This document shows, in pieces, positions 12,371 to 23,365 of a stretch of 64,000 nt of DNA (positions within the stretch are counted from its first letter, which is position 1; each line of letters opens with the position of its first letter). Made by a program: the position numbers and the translations under genes. Location: assembly GCF_018812025.1 (NCBI RefSeq), contig NC_063062.1, forward strand, positions 1,279,754-1,343,753. The letters are read 5' to 3'. Under the pieces are notes generated by a model, which saw only the letters and a program-made list of their open reading frames with translations, did not search any database and was not told where the DNA came from. The stretch comes from Megalobrama amblycephala (taxonomy: Eukaryota > Chordata > Actinopteri > Cypriniformes > Xenocyprididae).

Positions 12371-12746
12371 CCTGTGCAGATGATGACGATGATGATAATG
12401 ATGATGAGGGGCTGAGATCAGATCAGATCAGATCAGATCATTTCAGCACCATGGAAAGCGCGATTCAACATCCACTTGTGTTCGAGATCCTCCTGTTGCC
12501 TTGCCGTCCACGGATCCAGACCTTCAGATCCGGTTCGGTCCGCTGGAATGATGCGCGTGTCTGATATATATTTCCTTTGTGAGTCTCTGTGGAAGGAAGC
12601 CACAAAAGTGTTAACGCATCTGCAGTGCGCGCGCGCGCGGGATCCGCGTGAAAACTGTCAGCGGGTTCAGTTCTGTGTGATGAAGAGGATCGGAACTCAA
12701 ACTCCCTGTACAGACGAATGAGCGCAGGATGCACCGCCTCTAACAG

Positions 12747-12786
<40 letters not shown>

Positions 12787-12840
12787 CGCGCAGTGTGGGT
12801 GTCCTCGCGCTGTGATTCAGTGTGAATAGAGTGGAGCTGG
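12371..12840. other. Simple repeats and CpG-rich patch
   Basis: It contains a GAT-rich run (12379-12405), about five GATCA pentamers (12415-12440), a CpG-dense stretch with CGCGCGCGCG near 12628-12640, and a pure (AG)n tract at 12750-12784. It may mark a noncoding promoter. The open frames over it are low complexity. Confidence 0.5.
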
Positions 12841-13188
12841 TAACTGCGTTCACTCATTATCACACAGCACTGCACGAGCGAATCTCACGAAACCCGTCAA
12901 GAACATGTGCAGATCACATTCACCCACAAAGCAAGAGAAGTAAAAAAATATTTTGCATGAAGAAAATAAAGTATTCTTTAGAGCAATCACTGTTTTTGCA
13001 TTTCGACATTCATGAAAATTAAACACTCATTAACGTTCACTCTGAAATCGCTAGTAAATAATTACAAAGAAATGGCAAGTCTTGCATTGAATTAAAAGTT
13101 AAATTTTTCAAGTAGAAAGAATGAAATAGTATTTTCCTGTGAAATGTACTCCAATAATCGTTTTATGTACAACTTCTAAAAACATTTA
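12841..13188. other. Intergenic, nothing recognised
   Basis: AT-rich spacer before a Tc1/mariner-type element. Confidence 0.4.
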
Positions 13189-14118
13189 CAGTTGCAAGAA
13201 AAAGTATGTGAACCACTTGCAGAATCTGTAAAAATGTGAATAATTTTAATAAAATAAGAGAGATCATACAAAATGCATGTAATTTTTTTTTTATTTAGTA
13301 CTGTCCTGAGTAAGATATTTTACATAAAAGATGTTTGCATGTAAGAAAAAAAAAAAAAAAAAAAAATATGGCTCCAGAAGGAAACACGATGCATTAAGAG
13401 TCGGGGGGTGAAGACTTTTGAATTCAAATATCAAGGTAAATTGTACTTAATTTTTCTTCCGGGAAACATTCAAGTATCTTCTGTTGCTTCCGAAGGGAAG
13501 TACTAAATGAAAAACAATGATATTTAAACAAAAACAGAAAAATTGTGACATCTTCATCCTGTTCAAAAGTTTTCACCCCCCGACTCTTAATGCATCATGT
13601 TTCCTTCTGGAGCATCAGTGAATGTTTGAACCTTTTTTAATAGTTGAGTTTGAGTCCCTCAGTTGTCCTCAGTGTGAAAAGACGGATCTCAAAATCATTC
13701 AGTCACTGCTGGAAAGGGTTCAAATATGCAGAAGATGCTTGAAAACTGAAGAATCTGCAGGATCTGGAGGATTTTTCTGAAGAACAGAGCTCAGTTTAAC
13801 TGCTCAGGACAAACAAGAGACTCATGAACAACCATCACAAAACACACAAACAGTCATGGATCATCAGGTGACCACACACAGTATTGAGAATCAATGCTTC
13901 ACATACTTATGAATGGGGTTATTTTAATAAATTCAGCTATTGTTTGTTTTGCCTTGTGAACTAAATGCAAACATCTTTTATGTAAAATATCTTACTCAGG
14001 ACAGTACTAAATAAAAAATAACATGCATTTTGTATGATCTCCTTTATTTTGTTAAAATTATTCACATTTTCACAGATTCTGCAAGTGGTTCACATACATT
14101 TTTTTTTTTTTGCAACTG
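13189..14118. mobile_element. Tc1/mariner-type non-autonomous element with nested inverted repeat
   Basis: The left end is CAGTTGCAAGAAAAAGTATG and the right end is its near reverse complement, ending TTTTTGCAACTG. Both are flanked by TA (13187-13188 and 14119-14120). The inverted ends extend about 150 bp each, including tactgtcctgagtaagatat. A second inner inverted pair (about 13368-13420 and 13562-13613; arms contain taagagtcggggggtgaa) encloses another segment. No transposase frame; about 930 bp. Confidence 0.85.
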
Positions 14119-14314
14119 TATAATAATAATAATAGTTATATATGTTCTTTTATTCATATAGAGCCTTTCCAGAGTTAAAGGTTACGGAGCCCCTAAAGGG
14201 ACATGATGAAGAAAAAATGAGATATGAGGAAAACATTTTTGGCAATGCTTTTGCATTCTTTCACAAATGTTTTGCATTCCCCCGAGAACCTTTGCGTTCA
14301 CCCAACACTATCCC
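14119..14314. other. Intergenic spacer
   Basis: A short (TAA)n-like run follows the transposon; no other feature was seen. Confidence 0.4.
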
Positions 14315-14480
14315 ATGACTAATCCATACCTGTTTTACTAGGTGTCTAATTCGTTCGACCTCACTCGTACAAATTCATACGATTTGTCTAAACCCCAGTG
14401 AGGGGTAGGTTTAGGGGCGGGGTTAGGGGTAGGTCATTCAAACAGATTCTTATGAATTAGCCATCTCGTAAAATATGCAC
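14315..14480. mobile_element. Probable DNA repeat R5 with gtaggtttaggggcggggtt core
   Basis: Oppositely oriented ctaattcgttcgacctc and ttatgaattagccatctcgt lie either side of the G-rich core gtaggtttaggggcggggtt. A similar core (gtaggtttaggggtggggtg) recurs at 15083-15102. The type is common in cyprinids. Confidence 0.5.
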
Positions 14481-14962
14481 AAATTGCTGTGAGATTGGGT
14501 TGGTTCACCTGCAAAGAACACAACGTTTCTCGGGGGAACGCAAATATTTGGCGAGCGAACGCAAAAATTCTTGAGGGAACACAAAAGCATTGACTTTCAC
14601 CCCCAGTTTTGCCTCCAGCTTGAGTTCCTTGAAGCAAGTTGTTAACGCAGGAGGAGGAAAAACTGAGGTGGGAGAAATGCTAAAATAAAATAAACTGAAC
14701 CCACAGCATTTGATTATTTATCCAACTAGTAAAAAGTAGAGGGCCCAGAACAGAGCCTTGAGGTACACCAACATTGATAGATTAACAGATTTATTACAGT
14801 ATAGACCTATATTCTTTTCTCCAACCAATACGCCTATATAGGTCATTTGTCACTTCCCTGAAATACGACCCACAGGAGTGTTTACTAAAGTTGCACCCCT
14901 ATCAACAACAGGACACTTTCATTTTAATGCATTGTTCCCTTTTATCTGCATCATATTTGGGG
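14481..14962. other. Intergenic, nothing recognised
   Basis: Unique sequence between repeat R5 and the SINE. No gene is supported. Confidence 0.4.
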
Positions 14963-15110
14963 TTTCTAGTAGCTCAGTTGACAGAGCATTGCAATATCAA
15001 TATGCAATCATGTGATCATGCAATCGTGGGTTTGATCCCAAGGAATGCATGTGCTCATAAAGTGTAAATGCACTATAAAGGGTAGGTTTAGGGGTGGGGT
15101 GGGTGTAGTC
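14963..15110 (+). mobile_element. tRNA-derived SINE (pol III head)
   Basis: The A box TAGCTCAGTTG (14970-14980) matches the TRGYNNARNNG consensus exactly. The B box GGTTTGATCCC (15029-15039) differs from GGTTCGANNCC at one base. Spacing is about 48 bp. The stretch after the head (aaggaatgcatgtgctcata) is SINE-like rather than tRNA-like, and no cloverleaf forms. The usual tail is replaced by an R5-like G-rich segment. Confidence 0.8.
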
Positions 15111-15399
15111 ATTAATAAAAAATAAGTTTTGCTAAATGAAAATAGGACAAATGGTGTAAAAAGTCCACACATTGCATTTATATGAACGCACATTTTGATT
15201 GGTAACGACAGTCATACGTCATTTCATGACGACAGACATAACACGACACTATTTTTAATGCCAGCTAGAGGGCGCATGACTTCAAAACGTAAATATATAA
15301 AGTGCTTGAGGACAATGGTGTTTTTTAGAGGACAGTCTGTGTTTACTGTAAATGCAAACATATTAAAAGTAAAAGCATTACAGGATGACATTTTGTGAC

Positions 15400-15715
15400 C
15401 GTATACTCTATCTGAACACAAAGAGCATCTTTCTTCATTAACGGCCATTGAAAAATAGTGGTGTATTGTGTCAAAAATAATGTATCTGAAATCACATACT
15501 CTCGAGTAGGTACTTATAAACTTATTCAAAACAAGAGTATGTGATTTATACTATATATCGTGGCCTCATGGGATAGTAAAGTGCCCATCGTATGCACACT
15601 GTGTGCATGACACTGTGAATACAGACATACTTCTTTTGTCACATGCTTCTTTTCGCCTACTATATAGTAGGGAAGTATGCGATTTCAGACGCAGCCAATG
15701 AGATCTCTTTCTAAA
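15400..15715. repeat. Interspersed repeat R6, copy 1
   Basis: It contains gggatagtaaagtgcccatc and tatagtagggaagtatgcga, which recur at 62640-62800. Oppositely oriented agtatgtgattt/aaatcacatact arms suggest a foldback element. The left part is also repeated at 16395-16465. Confidence 0.65.
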
Positions 15716-16394
15716 AGTGTTTCTCCAAATGAGCTGATGATCTGAATCAGGTTTGTTAAATAGGGAAGACATCCAAAATGTGATGGATTGAAACCCACTG
15801 GTCTAAAATGAGCAATTGAGTTTTTTCTTATCTTATGTGCATTTATGAATGTGTACAAATATCAGTTTAAATCTTGGAGGCTTTAAAAGTATAAGCTGAA
15901 GGTTTTGAAACAGATATAGAAGGGATTGTTATGTTGTTTATCTTGTTTATGGCTCTTGTCCTGTGCCAGTTTGCTTGTGTGCATGTGTCGGGAGATCAGA
16001 GATGGTGGAGGTTATGTGTGATTCAGAGCATCCATCCTCAGTAACCTGATTATCTGTCTCCTCGGGTTCAGCCGCTCCGTCTCTACCTGTCTGTCGCTCT
16101 GTCTGTCTCTATCTGTCTGTCTCTCGGAGGGCACGAGCCAGTCAGTAACATTCTGCTCCAGTTCTTATGAGGGGACTGAAGACACCACATGCATCTGACA
16201 TGTGACTTTCCCTGTGAATGTCATCTCCACTACTGCTTTTATATGATTTCAGACACTCAAAACTAGTCTGAGACGTCAGATTCATCAGAATGGACATTTA
16301 CTGCAGTAGTCAGCCATTAAAATGATATCTGTGAGCTTAAAGTCATTTGCAACCTCCGTAACGTGACGCATTACTGCTGTAGATGTGCCACAAT
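15716..16394. other. Intergenic with short CTGT-rich run
   Basis: A (CTGT)n-like interrupted microsatellite lies at about 16086-16128. Otherwise no feature is supported. Confidence 0.5.
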
Positions 16395-16465
16395 CTGAAC
16401 ATAAACATCTTTCTTTATTGACGGCCAATGAAAAATAGGGGTGTATTGCATCAAAAATAATGCAT
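16395..16465. repeat. Fragment of repeat R6
   Basis: tgaacataaacatctttctt and the following ~50 bp resemble 15411-15480, about 985 bp upstream, at roughly 85% identity by eye. Confidence 0.6.
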
Positions 16466-16617
16466 TTTTTAAATTATATGAATTTGCCAGTGCTTGCATG
16501 AAATAGACTTGCGAAACGCGTTTTTTGTATTTCCAGGTGTATTTCCAAATATTATAGACCCTCCTGTGTCAAAGTTGGCATGAAAGCGAAGTTGCAACAG
16601 TCTTTATTGTGACATAT

Positions 16618-16770
16618 ATTCAAGTCAAATGTTTCTCAAACAAGAACAAATGTAGGGCGGGGCTTGATTTTGTCTGTGGTTTGCTATTGGTGGATCTCAT
16701 GTGAGTGACAGGTTGCCCCGCCCTCATCATCAGAGAAGAGAAGAGATGCTGCAAGTTATTCTGATTCAAG
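16618..16770 (+). repeat. Repeat R4, copy 2
   Basis: Nearly the same sequence as 10485-10640, including the ttctcaaacaagaac start and the gacaggttgccccgccctca end; it lacks about 20 bp from the middle. Confidence 0.75.
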
Positions 16771-17164
16771 ATTATGAGGAACATGAATTCAACACAATAA
16801 TAAATCATCTATAATAAACAGAAATAAAGAATAAATGTAATTAGTACAAGCATATTATGATAAAAGATTGTTCTGAATTACATGCACAAATGCATGTTTG
16901 GATTTAAATTTTGTTTGGCTTTAAATTTGCATTAGAATTTATTTGAAAGAAAATGTTGCCAAGTCTGTTTCAAGAAAGTTTGTCTTCATTATTTCTTGTG
17001 TTTTCTTCCTGTTTTTGTTTTGTTGTCACGGTGGTTCATTGTTTAATTGATTAGTTCACAGCTGGTTCATATTGAGTTCTCTCAGTTCATGGTCTCGTGT
17101 TGGTTGTGTTTGGCACGCACCTTCTTGCTTTGTATTCGTTTTGGATTTTGTTCTTTTGTGTTAT
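16771..17164. other. Intergenic, nothing recognised
   Basis: T-rich unique sequence. Confidence 0.35.
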
Positions 17165-17762
17165 TTAAAGGACACCTACTATGCCCCTTTTACAAGATGT
17201 AATATAAGTCTCTGATGTCTCCAGAATGTGTGTGTGAAGTTTCAGCTCAAAATCCCCCACAGATCATTTATTATAGCTTGTCAAATTTGAGCAAAAACAC
17301 GCCGTTTTTGTGTGTGTCCCTTTAAATGCAAATGAGCTCCGCTTTCCAGAAGAGGGCGGAGCTTTAACAGCTCAACAACAACAAAGCTGGAGAATCTCAC
17401 GCAGCCAAAATGATGACGGTGTTCATCCTTACATTGTTCAAACCGGAGTCGACACTGATGGAGAGACTCAGGAAGAAGTTACAACTTTTAGACGTTTCTG
17501 AATGGTTAGTGGATAAATTGATGTAGTTGCTGTGGAGTTGATTCAACTCATCCACTAGCATGTGCCGTCATGTTCATCTTTTGTGCAAATCCAGCGTTTG
17601 TTTGGCGTAAAATGACGGCATGTCAACATCACTCTACTACAACAACTCTTCCTCTTCTCTAAAGCAGCCCAAAATGGCCCCGCCCCCTTTTGTTGTGTGT
17701 TCTCGGGGGCGGGGTTTATGTAAATTTTAGGGTTTGTGATGTCACTAACCCGGGAAAAAGCT
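17165..17762 (-). mobile_element. Interspersed repeat family R1, copy 2 (most complete)
   Basis: It starts aaggacacctactatgcccc and ends tttgtgatgtcactaaccc, and is the reverse complement of copies 1 and 3. It gives the best view of the ~600-bp family. ATGCAAAT lies at 17326-17333. No coding frame has family similarity. Confidence 0.75.
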
Positions 17763-19015
17763 TGTTGAAACTTGTAGAAAGACAGAGAAATGATGCAAAT
17801 CTCACCATTCACTCCTATAATATATGCTATGCATAATGAAAATAAACAATTAAAAAGTTTAAATCAGAAATGCAAAAAGTTCTTCAGGGAATAAAATCAA
17901 AAGGTAGGTGCAGAATAGTAAAGAGTGGGATAGAGACTGATCATTACAGATTTTCTCAAAGTTCACAAAGGCAGAAAATGAACTTTATTACCAGCTTCAG
18001 AGGCAGTGAGAAGCTTTGGTTGTGTTTGCTCATTGTGCTTGACTGAACTCAATATCTTCAGAGATGTTTTTAAAGACCCCGCAAAATATTTATCTGCTAA
18101 AAGTTCATTTTATGACCTCAAAGCTACAGACAAGAAGGAAAACTTAATTAGCAGAAGCAGATAAAATCATATGATTCTTTTTTTGATGATTAAATGTTTT
18201 CACCTGTCTCATGTCCTGCCTCTGTCATGTCGCCCTCTGCTGCACAGGGACAGAACTGCATTTACTACTGTAAGTTACAAATATAATCACCATTTCATTC
18301 ATGAACAGCTCCAGCATCAAAGTTTAATTTTCTTAATGCATGACGCAATGTATAAAACGCTATCCATTAGCATTGCCGTTCATCTCAATGGCACTTTTTA
18401 CTGGCTCTTTTTGTGCACACAAACAGCAAACACTCACTCACACTCATTCACATGCAGCTCTGAAGTGGAGTTTGAGAACAGCAAATTGATGCTTTAGTTT
18501 CAGATGCTTGAACCGGCTCTCCGTCGCTGATTGCATGAGCATTTATGTAGCTTATGTCGAGAGTTTAGCGCTCACAGCATTGAAACTCAGACAAACCATC
18601 TCCTGGAGAGAGAAGCTGCTGAAATGAATCTAGTATGTGGAGGGTTTGTTTGTTCAGTTCATCACGTGTCAGTCAGAGATCCAGAGAGAGACATGCGAGG
18701 TGCGCATTTAACTCTGCAGCTGTGGTTTTATGATTTTTGGATCTGGGTTATATCTGGACATCCCTTTCAGACAGCTTCCTCTTGTGTCCACAGTCACTCC
18801 TGTGGGATGTGGTCCATCTTTTGTGGTGGTATGCCGTAAATATAAAGTTTACAAACAAAGTTTTTGTCAGATTTAGCTCACTTCTGGAGACAAAACACTA
18901 GCTTGGAATTATTCGGTTCAGTGGTTTTGAGAAATTGAGCTTCAAAGTTTTTGTATTTTATTCTCCTTTGTAGATAGAACCTTTTTGTTTTCTAAAAAAA
19001 GTCCCAAAATGTACA
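17763..19015. other. Intergenic, nothing recognised
   Basis: Unique sequence. Open frames of about 100 codons at 18171-18497 and 18531-18839 show no recognisable domain and are taken as chance. Confidence 0.4.
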
Positions 19016-20330
19016 CAACTTAAAAAAAAAAAAAAAAAAAAAATGTAAATAAGAATATAACCAATTTTGACCAAAAATGTCAGAGAGAACCTTATCATTT
19101 CAACATGATGAAATTTGTTAATTTTAGAATGTAAAAAATAATTTAAATAATTTGAGTAATTTATTTATAAATTACTTTTTATTATTGTTAAATAAATATT
19201 TTGTATTATTAAATAATATAATGAAATATGATAATAAAATAATTAAAAACAAAAGTAGGGCTGAATAGCATAAACAATATCTTAAATCACTGTCTAAGTA
19301 ATTTAAATGGTTAATTTTGTCTGGAATTTAAAAAATAAACAAATAAGCAAGCAAGCAAACAAACAAACAAACAAATAAATGGTTTGTTTGTTTGTTTGTT
19401 TGTTTGCTTGCTTGTTTTGTTTATTTTTGAAACTCAAGAAGAAGAAAAAAATAATTTACATATTTAAATATGTAATTATGTATTTATTTGTTTGTTTGTT
19501 TAATAAACAGACAAATTGCATAATCATCCTGTAATGCCTATTGAAATGCCCAAATGAAAATCCAGTTAATTTTGGAATTTCATAAACAAAGCAAGCAAAC
19601 AAACAAACAAATAATTTATTTATTTGTTTGTTTGAGTGCTTGCTTATTTGTTTTTGGCTAGAATTTCATAAATAAATAAATAAATAATAAATAATATATT
19701 ACAAAATCACATATTGAAATGCCTAAATGATAGAGTTAATTTGAGCTGGAATTTCAAAAATAAAAAAATAAGCAAGCAAGCAAACAAACAAACAAATAAA
19801 TTGTTTGTTTGTTTGCTTGCTTTGTTTATTTTTTAAATTCCAGACAAAATTAAATATTTTCATATAGGCATTTCAATATGTGATTATATATTTATGTATT
19901 TAATAAACAAACAAACAAACAAACAAACAAATTACATAAATTGTTTGTTTGTTTGCTTGCTTTGTTTATTTTTGAAATTCCAGATAAAATTAACTATTTT
20001 CATACAGGCATTTCAATATGTGATTATGTAATTATGTATTTATTTATTTAATAAACAAACAAATTACATAATTAAATGGTAATGCCTATTAAAATGAAAA
20101 TCCAGTTAATTTTGGCTGGAATTTCATAAATAAACAAAGCAAGCAAACAAACAAACAAACAATTTGGCTGGAATTTCATTAAAAATAAATAAATAATCAC
20201 GTATTGAAATTGCTAAATGATAACACAGTAAATTTTGGCTGGAATTTCAAAAATAAAAACATTTAAAAAGTAAATAAATAAATAAAACTTATATATTACA
20301 TAATCATGCGATAGTGTCTATTGAAATACC
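19016..20330. repeat. (CAAA)n / (TTTG)n hairpin-rich simple-repeat block
   Basis: A poly(A) run is at 19022-19043. After it, at least four units carry a run of aagcaagcaaacaaacaaac followed within a few bases by its inverse gtttgtttgcttgctttgtt, separated by aataaat. Units share tttggctggaatttcataaa and caatatgtgattat linkers, so the block is a tandem array of roughly 120-150 bp degenerate units. Each can fold into a long hairpin. Confidence 0.8.
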
Positions 20331-20339
20331 TAAATGATA

Positions 20340-21510
20340 TTCCAGCAAATTAAATTCTCTGCAGATGAGACGTGCTTCTCCCACTTTGATTATTTTCTCT
20401 TTTTATGTTGTAACAGTGCTTCATAGAGCTATCATAACCTGGCCATAAGCAGGTCATGGTGACCTGGATGCTTTTGTATTTTTTGAAGAATGTTTTTAAA
20501 ATCCCTGTGGAGGAAATGCAGAACCAAGGCCACCGAAAGCCTGCATTATTCACTCGCACGTGTTTATGTGCAGATTCTGTTTACGGCAGCGTATCTCTGC
20601 TAATGCTGATTACTAATATTCCCCATCCACGTGCCCCGTGACCTTGTCATTTTCAATAAAGCCCGTCGAGACAGCAGCAGAGGAACCAAAAAGCCACAAC
20701 TAAGAGAAAAGAAAACCGGCAACAATCCAGCCACCTGGGAAATATCCACAGCCGCTTAAATCCAGCAAAAGAAACTCTATCCAACACGGCCAAAAAAAGC
20801 AAACAGGCCTGCGGTGATGCTGCTGTATAAATGAGAACGCTTCACCAACAGGCAAAACAAATGGTTTTATTGGAGCAAAAGATCAAAATAATTCAATGGA
20901 GAGAGAAATTAGATATGCAAATGCGAGCGGGTTCTGAATTTACCAACATGTGTAGAGTTAAAAGCAAAAACCCTTAGGCTCTCAATTTCTTTTCCACACA
21001 GGTCGCTGCTTGAATGTGGGAAGCGCGCACAGATAACGGAGCCAAAAGACGCTTTTTAATGAATATGCTTATTCCAGCTCACAAACACAGCTTTCTCACA
21101 TTTTTCTGCCTGCCTTCTCAATTCTTTGAGCAGCCTCAAAGCAACCGCAGACATGAAGGGATGCAGAGCGCATTGATCCGAGTTCACTCAATGCAGGACT
21201 TTATTAGGCGCTTAAACTCATCTGAAGTTATGGACTGGTGTGACCCGCGGGCCGCCCGCGCTGATTGGATCCGGGATGAACTCTCCGGCCCGGCTGCCCT
21301 CTGAGCTCGTATCTGTTTAATTGCAGTATGCTGAGTTATGTGTGAGTCAGCGTTACTGTAAGTGGAGTGTGCTGGAAAGTACTGCGGCCGTCTGGACCGA
21401 CCCGTCCATTGATCAAGATAAATGAAGAGCAGCGGCCGCTTAATGAACTACAGCACCGGAATGTGAATCTACACTTCAGCAGCAAGTGCTTTAAGACTCT
21501 TGTTTAAAAA
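20340..21510. other. Repeat-poor island, candidate conserved noncoding region
   Basis: About 1.1 kb without transposon or microsatellite sequence, of balanced composition, with many homeodomain-like TAATNA motifs, ATGCAAAT (20918-20925) and CpG-bearing parts. The low-repeat character in such a repeat-dense region suggests constraint. Open frames here show no domain. Only cross-species alignment can confirm this. Confidence 0.35.
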
Positions 21511-21514
21511 TGCG

Positions 21515-21629
21515 CATACACACACACACATAAACATAAACACACACACACACACTTACTAATGCCAAATTCACACACTAAGCCCAACAGTAAATTTTTT
21601 GCATTTCAGAATAAATAAAAAAATAAATG

Positions 21630-21677
<48 letters not shown>

Positions 21678-22069
21678 ATACACCCACAGACACAGTCAAA
21701 ACTTTATATAATTTTTTTAAATAAAGGTTTTGTCAGATTTAGCTTACTTTTGGGGACAAATTTGTTCATTTTAGAATAAAAAAAAATTAAACAATAATTT
21801 CATTAATTTAATTTAATTTAATTATTTTATTATTATTATTATTATTATTATGATTAAATGAATAATCAAATATTTTAGTTTGATTAAACAATTTGTTTTA
21901 TTATTAAATAAATATAAAAAAAATAATAATGAAATAAATTTAATTTACACACACACACTAACCCCAACAGTAAACTTTTACCATTTTAGAATAAAAAACA
22001 AATACAAATAAATACAAATAAATTAAACAAAACATAAAATTATATATGTATTGTACAAACTTTTGGTTT

Positions 22070-22117
<48 letters not shown>

Positions 22118-22125
22118 CCCCAGAA

Positions 22126-22156
<31 letters not shown>

Positions 22157-22360
22157 CACACTATATATATATATACTATATATGCACACTTCTGGGGACA
22201 TTTGTTACACTTACAATTAAACATATTAAATGAACTAATAAATTTAGTTTGATTAAATATTGTATTATTAAATAAATTATATTGTATTATTAAATAAATA
22301 TTTGTAAATATTAATGAAATAATTCCATAAATTCCTATACACACACACACATATATATAC
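21515..22360. repeat. Duplicated CA/TA-microsatellite block with hairpin
   Basis: Two related ~400-bp units each carry (CA)n, an aacagtaaactttt-type segment, a (TA)n tract, and a segment derived from gtcagatttagcttactttt. (TA)n tracts lie at 21631-21674, 22074-22112 and 22135-22156. A near-perfect 24-bp inverted pair spans 22115-22200. Repeat-derived frames are not genes. Confidence 0.85.
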
Positions 22361-22797
22361 AGTACAGTTCAAAAGTTTGGAACCACTAAGATTTTTAATA
22401 ATAATAATAATAATGGCAATATATGCATGTCAAAGTCAGACATGCCCCTTTGCCAGCTGTGATGCTGGTGACTGCTTTAAACTTGGCCCAGGTTTGTAAA
22501 AGATGTTTGGGTCAGCACACCTTAATAGCTTCAACAACTGATTGCCAATTAAGTTTAGAATACAATGAACCAATCAGAACCCAGTTTAGGTCAGATAGCT
22601 GCTAATGCTGGATATTTTGATGAATAGAAAATGTAAGTTTACTTTAAGTATAAACTGTTTAAGTAACAAAATGTGTTTTCGTAGTTTGTGTTGTCCCTTA
22701 TCAGAGCAAAATTATCACAAATTAAAAAGGATTCATGCCAATATTGTGCAAAACCACACTTTTCTAGAGCGTTTCCAAACTTTTGGAGGGCAGCGTG
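22361..22797. mobile_element. Probable Tc1/mariner-type MITE flanked by TA repeats
   Basis: The ends TTCAAAAGTTTGGAAC (22369-22384) and GTTTCCAAACTTTTGGA (22770-22786) are inverted around a ~400-bp non-coding body. (TA)/(CA) microsatellites abut both sides, which obscures the target duplication. Confidence 0.6.
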
Positions 22798-22860
22798 CAT
22801 ATATATATACACACACATACATATATACACACACACAACTTTCTATATAATGTGAAGGTT
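22798..22860. repeat. (TA)/(CA) compound microsatellite
   Basis: Short alternating TATA and CACA runs. Confidence 0.85.
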
Positions 22861-23365
22861 AAAATGAAGGTTTTGTCAGAATTGCCTGACTTCAGGGGTC
22901 AAAATTGTTAATTTTATCTAGCTACTTAAATAAGGGCATATAACAGACCCTAAAAGGAAGCCTTTCATTTTCAGAAAGGAAAAATTACCCATTTAGGGGG
23001 AGGTTGTCAGACGTAGTCCCCTTTACTTAGTTCACATCTATAGTGTTGTGAGTCGTAAGCTCAGGAGGAGCCGCCCTCATTAGCATGTGCAGTGTCAGGC
23101 CTCTAGGAAACGCTTCCGCTCGACACAGGGGTCACAGAGTCACGCTTTTATTTGTCCTATGCTGTCGACGGCCCCTGAAGAGACGAGTACAGCCGTCTAG
23201 AGAGAGCGCTTGTGCTCATCTTCATGTCCGGAGCGTTCAAACTGCCCTGTAGCTACTCTGGAGCGGGTCACAGGGATCCATATTAGATGTCCATTATTCA
23301 TATCTGCTCAGAGGGCTTGGAGATTTATTGCTTTTATAACTTTTAGAAATTTTTTAACAATAGTT
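22861..23365. other. Repeat-poor, partly GC-rich island
   Basis: After a residual gtcagaattgcctgacttca repeat fragment, 22930-23340 is unique and GC-richer, with AGGAGGAGCCGCCCTCATTAG-like motifs. No coding exon was identified. A candidate conserved element. Confidence 0.3.

Noticed and set aside
12465..12875. 136-codon minus-strand frame with Ser-Leu repeats
   Set aside because: The SLSLSLSL stretch is the (AG)n microsatellite; the remainder has no domain.
14963..15040. Possible tRNA gene
   Set aside because: A and B boxes are present, but no cloverleaf, no acceptor stem pairing and no terminator; it fits a SINE head.
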